Source: Candidatus Rokuibacteriota bacterium
GTDB lineage: Bacteria; Methylomirabilota; Methylomirabilia; Rokubacteriales; CSP1-6
Direction: 5' to 3'
Length of the DNA stretch: 49,746 bases
NCBI GenBank assembly: GCA_003220435.1
Contig: QHSL01000017.1
Location: forward strand, 1-49,746
The notes beneath the pieces were generated by a model that was not told where the DNA came from, ran no database searches, and was given only the letters and a program-made list of their open reading frames with translations. Positions 16,766 to 26,226 of this stretch are shown one piece after another. Each line of letters starts with the position of its first letter. Position 1 is the first letter of the stretch. The translations under genes were made by a program, and so were the position numbers.

Positions 16766-16860
16766 TTCGGGTTTTCCCTATGCTCTCAATCCAAAGTTCG
16801 TATTGGACCCTATAGCACAGGCTGGCGTATCACAAGCCCAGAACTTGAAAGGAGGACGCT

Positions 16861-17598
16861 ATGATCTTCCGCCACTTCCTGTCACCGAAGACGGGCTGCG
16901 CCAGCTACCTGTTTGGCTGAGGGGGCGCCGCCTGCTGCGCTGTGGTGGATCCACAGCTTGAGATCGAGCCCTACCTCGAAGCCGCCGCTCAGAAGTCCAT
17001 GCGGATCACGCATATCTTCGAGACCCACGTCCAGGCCGATCATCTGTCCGGGGCTCGCCGTCTCTCGGATGCGACCGGCGCCCCAGTGATCTTCCACAAG
17101 TCAGCACCGGTCGAGTTCCCACATCTCGATGTTGAGGACGGGGAGCGACACGCGCTTGGCAACGTGGTGCTCTCGATCCTCCACACGCCGGGGCACACCC
17201 CGGACAGTCTCTCGATCCTGGTCACGGACAAGACGCGGGCCTCGGAGCCATGGTTCGTCCTGACCGGCGATACGCTCTTCTCCGGCGGGGTCGGCCGCCC
17301 AGACCTCATTGGCGCACGCTCGGAAGCGATGCTCGCCGAACAGCTCCACGAGAGCCTGCACAGCAAGATCATGACGCTACCCGATCACCTCGAAATCTTT
17401 CCCGCGCATTTCGGGGGTGCGGCGTGCGGCAAAGGTCTGAGCGGGAAGCCCGGCTCGACCATCGGCTTCGAGCGTCGTTTCAACCCGGCACTCCAGGCTA
17501 GGTCGAGAGCCGAGTTCGTGGATTTCGTCCTGGCGGACCTTCCCCCCCAGCCCGAGGCCTTCGCGGTGAATCGCCGGCGCAACCTGACGGGCACATGA
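16861..17598 (+). CDS. Metallo-beta-lactamase-fold selenoprotein, persulfide dioxygenase-like (in-frame UGA at codon 20)
   Basis: A 245-residue metallo-beta-lactamase-fold protein if UGA at 16918-16920 is read as Sec. It begins MIFRHFLSPKTGCASYLFG, then U20, then GGAACCAVVDPQLEIEPYL. Homologues have Cys at this place (YLFGC...AVVDP). The strong AAAGGAGG ribosome site lies before the ATG at 16861, and nothing comparable precedes the GTG at 16942 that a standard caller would choose. Metal motifs are ETHVQADHLSG (Gln where many relatives have the second His), HTPGHTPDS, LTGDTLFSGGVGRPDL and FPAHFGG. Overall it is closest to the ETHE1/persulfide dioxygenase and rhodanese-linked hydrolases that act on glutathione persulfide. 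It overlaps the following MFS gene by four bases. Confidence 0.85.
16939..16957 (+). promoter_or_regulatory. Candidate bacterial SECIS hairpin of the metallo-beta-lactamase-fold gene
   Basis: A perfect 7-bp stem, GCTGTGG (16939-16945) with CCACAGC (16951-16957), closes a five-base loop UGGAU with G at position two. The loop begins 25 bases after the UGA, within the 16-37 base range accepted for bacterial SECIS elements. Confidence 0.75.
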
Positions 17599-18845
17599 GC
17601 GAAATGCGGCTCGGACTGCGGGAGAACCTCCCGCAGTTCGCGCTGCTCGTCGTCCTGAATTCCTTTGTCGGCGCCATGGTGGGCCTGGAGCGGACCGTGC
17701 TGCCGCTGCTTGGCGAGCAGGAGTTCGGTCTCAGCTCGAAGACTGCGATCACTTCGTTCATCGTGAGCTTCGGCGTGACGAAGGCGATCATCAATCTGAT
17801 TGCGGCCCGTGCATCTGACCGCATCGGTCGGAAGCCGATCCTGGTGGTCGGCTGGCTCTTCGCCCTGCCCGTGCCATTCCTGATCATCTACGCGCCGGCA
17901 TGGTGGTTGATCGATCTCGCCAACGTCCTGCTCGGCGCCAACCAGGCCATGGCGTGGTCGATGACGGTCATCATGAAAATAGACCTCGTCGGACCAAAGC
18001 GACGGGGCCTCGCCTTGGGGCTGAACGAGTTCGCGGGGTACTTCGCGGTGGGGGTGATGTCATGGGTCACTGGTTACATCGCCGCTCACAGCGCGTTACG
18101 CCCGCAGCCCTTTTACCTCGGGATCGTCATCGCCATCGTCGGCATCACGATGTCCGCCCTTTTTGTCAGAGAGACGCGACCCTATGCGCACCTCGAAGCG
18201 GCCACGTCACTTCAGACCTCTAGCGGCGGCGTCCGTCCATCGCTACAGAACGTCTTCTATGTGACGAGTCTCGGAAACGTCAGCCTCTTCGCGGCCTGCC
18301 AGGCGGGACTCGTGAACAACCTGAACGACGGGATGTCGTGGGGGCTCTATCCGCTCTTCTTCGGCGCGTACGGCCTCGGCGTCGGCAGTATCGGCACCAT
18401 CAAAGCGGTCTATCCCATCGTGTGGGGTGTCCTGCAGGTGGTGACCGGGCCGCTGTCCGACCGCGTTGGCCGGAAAGAGCTGATCGCGTGGGGCATGATC
18501 GTGCAGTCCGGCGGGATTTGGCTGACGGTCCTGATGCCGACCTATGTCGCGTGGCTGGTCGGGGCCGCGTTGCAGGGACTCGGAACGGCGATGGTCTACC
18601 CGACGCTCCTGGCCGCGATCACGGACCATGCGCACCCTGCGTGGCGTGCGACAAGCCTCGGCGTCTACCGATTCTGGCGCGATCTCGGATACGCCATCGG
18701 AGCAGTGCTCTCCGGCGCTGTCGCGGACCTCGTCGGTATCGCGGCAGCAATTCACCTCGTCGCGGCGCTCACGTTCGTCTCTGGTCTCGTCGTCGCACGG
18801 TTGATGGGCCAGACGAGGCCTCGCCCGGCTCTGGCTCACCCCTGA
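17595..18845 (+). CDS. MFS transporter in the selenoprotein operon
   Basis: A 416-residue MFS permease with motifs AARASDRIGRKPILVVG in loop 2-3 and GPLSDRVGRKELIAWG in the second half. The start ATGA overlaps the stop of the persulfide dioxygenase-like selenoprotein gene, and its own stop lies 7 bp before the PLP/NifU fusion gene. The three are therefore one operon. The substrate is not known. From its partners, a sulfur or selenium compound, such as an organosulfur substrate or a reaction product, is the natural guess. No unusual residues are seen. Confidence 0.9.
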   Translation: MSEMRLGLRENLPQFALLVVLNSFVGAMVGLERTVLPLLGEQEFGLSSKTAITSFIVSFGVTKAIINLIAARASDRIGRKPILVVGWLFALPVPFLIIYAPAWWLIDLANVLLGANQAMAWSMTVIMKIDLVGPKRRGLALGLNEFAGYFAVGVMSWVTGYIAAHSALRPQPFYLGIVIAIVGITMSALFVRETRPYAHLEAATSLQTSSGGVRPSLQNVFYVTSLGNVSLFAACQAGLVNNLNDGMSWGLYPLFFGAYGLGVGSIGTIKAVYPIVWGVLQVVTGPLSDRVGRKELIAWGMIVQSGGIWLTVLMPTYVAWLVGAALQGLGTAMVYPTLLAAITDHAHPAWRATSLGVYRFWRDLGYAIGAVLSGAVADLVGIAAAIHLVAALTFVSGLVVARLMGQTRPRPALAHP

Positions 18846-18852
18846 GGTTTCA

Positions 18853-20574
18853 ATGACAAACGCACTGTCACGCGAAACGCTGGCCGCCCAAGCCCTCGGT
18901 GAGATCGATCAAGCGTCAGGCGCTCTCTCGCCGGTGATCTACCCATCGACGATATACGAGCGGCGCCCCGACGGGAGCTACAGGTCCGGCCTGGCTTACA
19001 CGCGTGCGGACAATCCGACCTACGACCACGCCGAACGGCTGCTCGCCGCCCTGGAGGGTGGCGTCGCGTGCATGCTCTTCGCCTCCGGCAGCGCGGCGGC
19101 AACAGCCGTCTTTCAGTCTCTCCTTCCCGGGGATCATGTCCTCGTCTCGCGGATTCTCTACTGGGGCATTCGCCGGTGGCTCGCGGAGTTCGCGGTCTCG
19201 TGGGGGCTCGACGTCGAGTTCGTCGACACCACAGACCTGGCCCAGGTAAGTGCTGCTATCCGCCCCGGTCGTACGCGCCTCTTGTGGGTCGAGACGCCCG
19301 CCAATCCAATGTGGGACGTTACGGACCTCGCGGCCGTGGCGGAGATTGCCCATGCAGTGGATGTGCGCGTGGCCGTCGACAGCACTGCGGCAACCCCCGT
19401 CTTGACACGTCCCATCGAGTTCGGCGCTGATCTCGTGGTCCACTCGGCCACGAAATACCTGAATGGCCACAGTGACGTCCTCGCCGGCGCCGTGGTCACG
19501 GCGCGCGCTGATCCCTTCTGGGAGCGGATCCGCTCGTGGCGCCGGAGCGCCGGCGCCGTGCTCGGCCCGTTCGAGGCCTGGCTGCTGCAGCGCGGGATGC
19601 GGACTCTGTTCGTCCGGGTGCAGCGTTCGTCCCAGAGCGCTCTCGCCATCGCTCGTCATTTCGATGGGCATCAAGCACTGACCGCGGTGCTCTACCCTGG
19701 ACTGCCGTCTCATCCCAACCACGAGGTTGCGGCGCGCCAGATGACGGGCGGATTCAGCGGGATGCTGTCGCTCCGGGTCGCTGGCGGCGAGGCCAACGCC
19801 ATGAGCGTGGCCGGTGCCGTACGCGTGTTCAAAAGGGCTGTGTCACTCGGCGGCGTCGAGAGTCTCATCGAACACCGCCGCAGTACGGAAGGGCCGTCGT
19901 CACCGGTGCCGGATGATCTGTTGCGTTTGTCGATCGGGCTCGAGGCGCCCGAGGACTTGATCGCAGACCTCGATGCAGCGCTGGAGACGGTCTCGAAGAC
20001 CGGTGCCGCTGGCGGGCCAGTGCCTGAACCTTTACCGACGTCGCTGGCAGGTTCAGCCCTGGCCGCGGCGGTCGTCGCTGTGATCGACCGTAGCGTGACG
20101 CCGTCCATCATCGCTCGGGGAGGTTCGGTACGCCTCGTCGCCATTGAGGGTGATGTGGTCACCCTCGAAGCGAGTGGATCGCCAGGCGCTGTCTTACCCG
20201 CGGCCTCACATATCGAGGCGCTTCTGCATGCCGAGGTGCCCGGAGTAGCCGAAGTGCGAGTCGTGTGGCCTGGGCCCACTCTGACACCGGGCAGTCCCGC
20301 TGATCTGACCGAGCGCGTACGCCGGATCCTCGACTCCGAGGTGAATCCCGCCGTCGCCGCACACCTCGGACGAGTGACCCTGGTTGATGTCGCCGAAGGC
20401 CGCGTGCACATCCGTCTTGAGGGCGGGTGCCAAGGATGCAGCTTAGCGGAGGTCACGATCCGGCAGGGTGTTGAGCGTCTGCTTCGGGCGCGTCTCCCTG
20501 AGATCGCCGGGGTTGTCGACACGACCGATCATAGTGCGGGGACCAACCCCTTCTTTGCGCCGGGTAAGCGATGA
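18853..20574 (+). CDS. Fusion of a Cys/Met-metabolism PLP enzyme with a C-terminal NifU-like domain
   Basis: A 573-residue fusion. Residues 1-380 form a fold-type I PLP enzyme of the cystathionine gamma-lyase/gamma-synthase family: ASGSAAATAVF binds phosphate, VETPANPMWDV and VDSTAATPVLTRP surround the cofactor, and Lys201 in HSATKYLNGHSDV is the Schiff-base lysine. Such enzymes cleave or form C-S (or C-Se) bonds. Residues about 395-470 look like a degenerate NifU repeat without cysteines. Residues about 485-573 are a complete NifU-type domain with Cys526-x-x-Cys529 (EGGCQGCSLAEV), which could hold an Fe-S cluster or accept sulfur. Normal family members end near residue 390. It is the last gene of the selenoprotein-MFS operon. 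Confidence 0.88.
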   Translation: MTNALSRETLAAQALGEIDQASGALSPVIYPSTIYERRPDGSYRSGLAYTRADNPTYDHAERLLAALEGGVACMLFASGSAAATAVFQSLLPGDHVLVSRILYWGIRRWLAEFAVSWGLDVEFVDTTDLAQVSAAIRPGRTRLLWVETPANPMWDVTDLAAVAEIAHAVDVRVAVDSTAATPVLTRPIEFGADLVVHSATKYLNGHSDVLAGAVVTARADPFWERIRSWRRSAGAVLGPFEAWLLQRGMRTLFVRVQRSSQSALAIARHFDGHQALTAVLYPGLPSHPNHEVAARQMTGGFSGMLSLRVAGGEANAMSVAGAVRVFKRAVSLGGVESLIEHRRSTEGPSSPVPDDLLRLSIGLEAPEDLIADLDAALETVSKTGAAGGPVPEPLPTSLAGSALAAAVVAVIDRSVTPSIIARGGSVRLVAIEGDVVTLEASGSPGAVLPAASHIEALLHAEVPGVAEVRVVWPGPTLTPGSPADLTERVRRILDSEVNPAVAAHLGRVTLVDVAEGRVHIRLEGGCQGCSLAEVTIRQGVERLLRARLPEIAGVVDTTDHSAGTNPFFAPGKR

Positions 20575-20620
20575 CATCTTCCCGGCGGACAAGTTGCGCT
20601 CCAGAAGGAGGAGAGGGGCC

Positions 20621-21160
20621 CATGATGAAGGGCGGTGGGTTCATGAAGGTCAGGAGACTGAGGCCAAGACAGTTCTGGTACGGTCGAAGCTCCCGGACGC
20701 GGAGTACGTCGTGAACCCCTATACGGGGTGTGAGTTGGGCTGTCAGTACTGCTACGCGAGCTTCACCGGGCGTTTCGTCAGCGAGCCAATCAACAACTGG
20801 GGCCGTTATGTCTCTATGCGAAGGTCAACGCGGTGTCCGTGTTCAAGGCTGAGCTGGGAAGGGTCCACAGAGTTGGTCGAGCTCCATCGATCTTACTGAG
20901 TTCAGTACCGACGCGTACCAGGGCATCGAAGAGAAATGCCGCTTAACCCGCGGAATTCTAGAAGAGCTCGCACAGGAGCCTTACCCGGGGCGTCGTCACT
21001 ATTCTGACCAAGTTCGCCCATAGTGTTACGCGATGTGGACCTCCTGCGACGGATTCCGCGCGCCGATCTCGGTCTCACCATTACCACCACGAATGATCGT
21101 TTGAGTCGATTCCTCGAGGTACGCGCGCCGCTCGCGAAACGCTGTCAGCACCGCCAGGGG
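20621..21160 (+). pseudogene. Decayed radical-SAM (SplB/Rv2578c-like) gene
   Basis: Pieces of one radical-SAM protein are spread over three frames. Frame one has TVLVRSKLPDAEYVVNPYTG and CELGCQYCYASFTGRF, with the CxxxCxxC cluster motif. A second frame has YAKVNAVSVFKAELG and RAPSILLSS. A third has DAYQGIEEKCRLTRGILEEL, and another shift leads to DVDLLRRIPRADLGLTITTT and NDRLSRFLEVRAPLAKR. At least three frameshifts and a missing C-terminus show it is not functional. Intact relatives are radical-SAM proteins of the spore photoproduct lyase-like group. It sits directly inside the right edge of the island, next to rnpB. Confidence 0.82.
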
Positions 21161-21319
21161 GGGAGTGGAATCGTCACAATGAGAATCGACCGGACGTGCG
21201 CGGCGAGACGGCCAGGAGCGAAGACATCAGCGACGAAGAGGCGGGGGCGATAAGAAGTGCTTCTGTACCCCGTCCAACAAATGACGAATCGCTGTCGTCT
21301 CTAAGTTGGCTGAACGAAA

Positions 21320-21356
21320 GAAAAGCGCCAGAGAAGGCCTGTAAGCCGGGTTCTGT
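21320..21356 (+). repeat. Right 37-bp direct repeat inside the rnpB 3' end
   Basis: Identical to 11205-11241. Here it forms the 3' strand of helix P1 and neighbouring bases of the intact RNase P RNA. Together the two copies bracket 10.1 kb of accessory genes. Confidence 0.75.
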
Positions 21357-21723
21357 CTCCCCAACCGGTTTCCCGACCGGGGCGACGGTCATTTCTCTAC
21401 GGCGCCGGTTGCCCGGCGCCTCCAGCGACCTAACCCGGGAGCGGCGCGGGCCACGCCGTAGCTCCCCTATTTGGTCTTGCTCCGGGTGGGGTTTACCTAG
21501 CCGGTGCGGTCACCCGCCCCGCTGGTGAGCTCTTACCTCACCGTTTCACCCTTACCGACCCGCCACCCTTGCGGGCAAAGACGAGACGGCGGTTTCTTTT
21601 CTGTGGCACTGGTCCGTGGGGTTACCCCCCCTGGGCGTTACCCAGCACCCTGCCCTGCGGAGCCCGGACTTTCCTCCCGCCGTGTTGCCACGACCGGCGA
21701 CCGTCCAGCCTTCTCTGGCGCAC
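21323..21723 (-). ncRNA. rnpB: RNase P RNA, bacterial class A
   Basis: The catalytic RNA of RNase P, which trims tRNA 5' ends. On the minus strand it starts near 21723 with GCGCCAGAGAAGGC, and its 3' end carries the exact complement GCCTTCTCTGGCGC, forming helix P1. Conserved blocks are present: GAGGAAAGTCCGGGCTCC near the 5' side, GGTGAAACGGTGAGGTAAGA in the middle, and ACAGAACCCGGCTTACAGG near the 3' end. Length is about 400 nt, usual for class A. A T-rich run follows the 3' end. The last part is duplicated at 11205-11241. Confidence 0.93.
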
Positions 21724-21728
21724 CTGAC

Positions 21729-21734
21729 AGTATA
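21729..21734 (-). promoter_or_regulatory. Likely -10 element of rnpB
   Basis: TATACT on the minus strand lies about six bases before the predicted RNase P RNA 5' end. No convincing -35 hexamer is seen at 16-18 bp. Confidence 0.5.
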
Positions 21735-21745
21735 ACCGAGGGGAG

Positions 21746-22819
21746 TCAGCGACTCCCTGCGCTCAGCAGCGCATCGGCCAGCCCGATCAGCTTCCACGCG
21801 TCGGGCACGCCGGAGCGCACAAACTCGAGCGGGGAAAGCGGGCCTGTGTGATGAAAGGTGCTCAGGATGACCGCGCGTGTCCGAGCCGCCTCGGCGAGAC
21901 GAACGCTCTCCGTGTACGGGATGGAGACGTCAACTCGGCCGTGGGCGATCAGCACGCGGCCACGGAGGCGGGCCATCGCGGGCAGCGGCGAGAGCCGGTC
22001 GAGCGCGGCGCGCGTGCCTGGTGACAACCGCGCGAGCAGCCCATCGAGCGCATCCCCGCGTCGGTTGTGGACGAGCATCAGAACCGATCGCCCGTCCTCA
22101 CCGAGCCTCGCCTCGAGAGGGGCCGTGTCCGCCGACGGGTCGGCGAGCCTCGCCTGCGCGATGGCGTCGAGGCGGGAGCGGTCGTCGGCGTCCTCGGCGA
22201 AACCAGCGAGGAGCTGAAGGAGCTTCCAGCGATTGTAGGGCTCCGGGGCAGCGCTGGTCGTGACGAAGGCGATGACCGAGCGAAGGTCGGCGTAACCGCC
22301 GAAGCTCCCGGCGAGACGAACGTGGGGCCGCTCGGCGGCCGCCAGGAGAGCCGGCCCGGCGCCGAAGCTGAAGCCGGCGATCGCAACGGGATTCGCGAGT
22401 AACGCCGCGTGGTCCAGCGCCGCGACCACGACTGCGACCTCGGTGCCGTCGAGCTTGAACGCGGCCAGGGCCTCGAAGTGAGGGACGAGGGCCAACTGAC
22501 CGTGGCGCGCGAGGAGCTCGGCCAGTCGAGCCAGATCCGGCTGCCGGCGCCCAGCCGGCGAGAGGCCGTGGACGAGCAGGATCGAGCCACGCGGCCGGGC
22601 AGGGCGGTAGACGTCGGCGGCGAGTGTACGCACGCCGAAGGGAATCGCCGTCTGCTCGCTACGAGTCGACTGGACGAAGGGCGCGGTGACGCGCCCCGCG
22701 GGGGGAACGGCGAGCACCAGCGAGAAGGTCGCGGCGGAGCCGAAGCGGACTGTGACGGCCACCGCCGCCAGGCCAAGGACCGCGGCCGCGATCCCGAGCG
22801 ATCTACGCGTCCCGGCCAA
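21746..22819 (-). CDS. Membrane-anchored alpha/beta-hydrolase
   Basis: A 357-residue alpha/beta-hydrolase with an N-terminal hydrophobic helix (residues about 7-37) that may anchor it or act as a signal. LLVHGLSPAGRRQPD holds the oxyanion region. The nucleophile elbow is GFSFGAG, the acid is likely Asp in AHGRVDVSIPYTES, and the catalytic His is in STFHHTGPL. No lid or substrate domain is recognised. It follows rnhA with a 17-bp overlap and ends just before the rnpB promoter. The reaction is probably ester or peptide hydrolysis; the substrate is unknown. Confidence 0.83.
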   Translation of the reverse strand: MAGTRRSLGIAAAVLGLAAVAVTVRFGSAATFSLVLAVPPAGRVTAPFVQSTRSEQTAIPFGVRTLAADVYRPARPRGSILLVHGLSPAGRRQPDLARLAELLARHGQLALVPHFEALAAFKLDGTEVAVVVAALDHAALLANPVAIAGFSFGAGPALLAAAERPHVRLAGSFGGYADLRSVIAFVTTSAAPEPYNRWKLLQLLAGFAEDADDRSRLDAIAQARLADPSADTAPLEARLGEDGRSVLMLVHNRRGDALDGLLARLSPGTRAALDRLSPLPAMARLRGRVLIAHGRVDVSIPYTESVRLAEAARTRAVILSTFHHTGPLSPLEFVRSGVPDAWKLIGLADALLSAGSR

Positions 22820-23414
22820 GCTGCGCGCCGAGCGAGGCGATCGCGCCGCGCGCGAGCGCGTCGACGCGCTCGTTCAGCGGATCGCCCGAGTGGCCGGCCA
22901 CCTTGCGCCAGACGACGTCGTGGCGCCGCGACTCGGCCAGCAGCCGCTCCCAGAGATCGCGGTTGCCGACCGGCCGCTTCTGGGCGTTCTTCCAGCCGTT
23001 CTTCTGCCAGCGCTCCCACCAGCCCTCGCGGAAGCAGTTCACGACGTAGGCGCTGTCCGAGTGCAGGAGCACGCGTCGACGTCCGGGGATCGCCGCGAGG
23101 CCCTCGATCGCCGCCAGGAGCTCCATGCGCTGATTGGTGGTCTGAGGCTCGGCGCCCGAAACGACGCGCTCCTGATCACCGTCGATGATGATCGCGGCCC
23201 AGCCCCCGGGCCCGGGATTTCCGGCGCACGCGCCGTCGGTGTAGAGGACAATCTCGGACGGAGAGTGGGGCGGTGGAGCGCTGGCCCGTCGGGCCGTCAG
23301 GCGGATTCCTGCCAGTACAGATACCGGCCGCAGCTCTCGCAGAGCATCAGCGTGTCGGCGGCCTTCAGCTCCTGGATCGCCTGCGGGCGGATCGAGACGC
23401 GGCAGCCGCCGCAC
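22803..23414 (-). CDS. rnhA: Ribonuclease HI
   Basis: RNase HI degrades the RNA strand of RNA-DNA hybrids. The core is complete: IVLYTDGACAGNPGPGGWAA with the first catalytic Asp, NQRMELLAAIEGL with the Glu, HSDSAYVVN with the second Asp, and GHSGDPLNERVDALAR with the His and last Asp. The basic handle WERWQKNGWKN is present. The start is uncertain. The domain begins near codon 54, and the only standard start in frame is a GTG at 23414, which would overlap the upstream zinc-ribbon gene by about 118 bp. Between that GTG and the domain there are only CTG or ATT codons. The true start may be non-standard, around 23255-23290. Confidence 0.85.
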   Translation of the reverse strand: MRRLPRLDPPAGDPGAEGRRHADALRELRPVSVLAGIRLTARRASAPPPHSPSEIVLYTDGACAGNPGPGGWAAIIIDGDQERVVSGAEPQTTNQRMELLAAIEGLAAIPGRRRVLLHSDSAYVVNCFREGWWERWQKNGWKNAQKRPVGNRDLWERLLAESRRHDVVWRKVAGHSGDPLNERVDALARGAIASLGAQLGRDA

Positions 23415-24010
23415 ACGGCGGAGCTGGTTACCCGGGCCACTGCGACGCCGCTGCGCGCCTTCAAAATCTTCTCGTAGTCGGTGAGCAGAGGCCGGGGGAG
23501 CTCGCGCGCCCGCGAGTCGCGCTCGGCGCGCACGCCGGCCAGCTCGGTCTCGACCGCCTCCAGCTTCTTCTTCACGACGACCTCGTCCTGCTGCGCGCGC
23601 TGCTCGTCGCCCCGGAAGCGGATCTCGCCCTCGCGGATGTCCGCGGTGAGGCGCTCCTGCAGCTCCATGAGGCCGAGGATCTCTTCCTCACCTTGCCCCT
23701 TCTCCTGCTTGATCGCCTCGATCTCGGCGAGCACCGCGGAGTATTCGGTGTTGTTCTTGACTTCCCACAGGCGCGCGTCGGCCTTGGCGCGCTTGGCGGT
23801 GACGACCTCCAGGTCCTTTTCACGGCTCCGGAGATCCTTGCGAGTCGTGTCGGCCTTGGTCCGGAGCGCGTCGAGCGACTTCTTGGCTTGGGCGAGGGCG
23901 GCGTGGATGGCGTCGATCTGTTTCGGCAGGCGGGCGGCTTCGGCCTCGAGCGCGGCGATGCGCGCGTCGAAGGCCTGTAAATCTATCAGGGTCAGGAGCT
24001 GAGAATCCAC
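23297..24010 (-). CDS. Coiled-coil C4 zinc-ribbon protein
   Basis: A 237-residue protein of the C4-type zinc-ribbon family (PF02591-like). Residues about 5-170 form a long coiled coil (LQAFDARIAALEAEAARLPK and onward). The C-terminus holds the zinc ribbon: VCGGCRVSIRPQ and LCESCGRYLYW. The start is taken as GTG at 24010 because GGAGGT lies four bases upstream and the sequence VDSQLLTLIDLQAFD is the usual beginning; further upstream the frame is repetitive DNA. The molecular role of this widespread family is not settled and may involve nucleic acid binding. It lies upstream of rnhA on the same strand. Confidence 0.85.
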   Translation of the reverse strand: MDSQLLTLIDLQAFDARIAALEAEAARLPKQIDAIHAALAQAKKSLDALRTKADTTRKDLRSREKDLEVVTAKRAKADARLWEVKNNTEYSAVLAEIEAIKQEKGQGEEEILGLMELQERLTADIREGEIRFRGDEQRAQQDEVVVKKKLEAVETELAGVRAERDSRARELPRPLLTDYEKILKARSGVAVARVTSSAVCGGCRVSIRPQAIQELKAADTLMLCESCGRYLYWQESA

Positions 24011-24080
24011 GCCACCTCCGATTTTATCCGACGCCGAGCTATGGTGAGTTCGCGCATCGCAGCCACGTTCACCGACCGCA

Positions 24081-24239
24081 CGGGTTGTCCGCGGACCGGC
24101 GCCACAAGCTCCGAACAACAATCGGGTTGTCCGCGGAGCGGCGCAACTCGCCCCGAGCAATCGGGTTGTCCGCAGACCGGAGCCACCCGCCCCGAAGAAT
24201 CGGGTTGCCCGCGGACCGGAGCCACCCGCCCCTCTATCA
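24081..24239. repeat. Tandem repeat, four units of 39-42 bp
   Basis: Four units each begin CGGGTTGTCCGCGGACCGG or a close variant (starts at about 24081, 24123, 24162 and 24201). The units are 42, 39, 39 and 39 bp, so the short open frames across them are artefacts. They fill the gap between the zinc-ribbon gene and the tRNA gene. A 45-bp segment after the last unit (to 24282) resembles the repeat at 41420-41465. Confidence 0.8.
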
Positions 24240-24281
24240 GGCCACCCTCGGTCAGAGCCGGCCTCCAGGCACCCGCTACAA

Positions 24282-24356
24282 TGGTGGGCCCACCTGGACT
24301 CGAACCAAGACCTAACCGGTTATGAGCCGGCTGCTCTGCCATTGAGCTATGGGCCC
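24282..24356 (-). tRNA. tRNA with CAU anticodon, probably tRNA-Ile2 (or Met)
   Basis: A complete 75-nt cloverleaf on the minus strand. The acceptor stem is GGGCCCA/TGGGCCC with encoded ACCA end, the D stem GCTC/GAGC, the anticodon loop CTCATAA and the T stem CTTGG/CCAGG with TTCGAGT. The anticodon CAU could be elongator Met or Ile2 (lysidine-modified). The body resembles E. coli tRNA-Ile2 more than tRNA-Met. Confidence 0.92.
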
Positions 24357-24375
24357 GCGGGGTCATCATACGCGG

Positions 24376-26222
<1,847 letters not shown>

Positions 26223-26226
<4 letters not shown>

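Noticed and set aside
24081-24239. CRISPR array
   Set aside because: Units of 39-42 bp are whole tandem repeats without unique spacers, and no cas genes are present.
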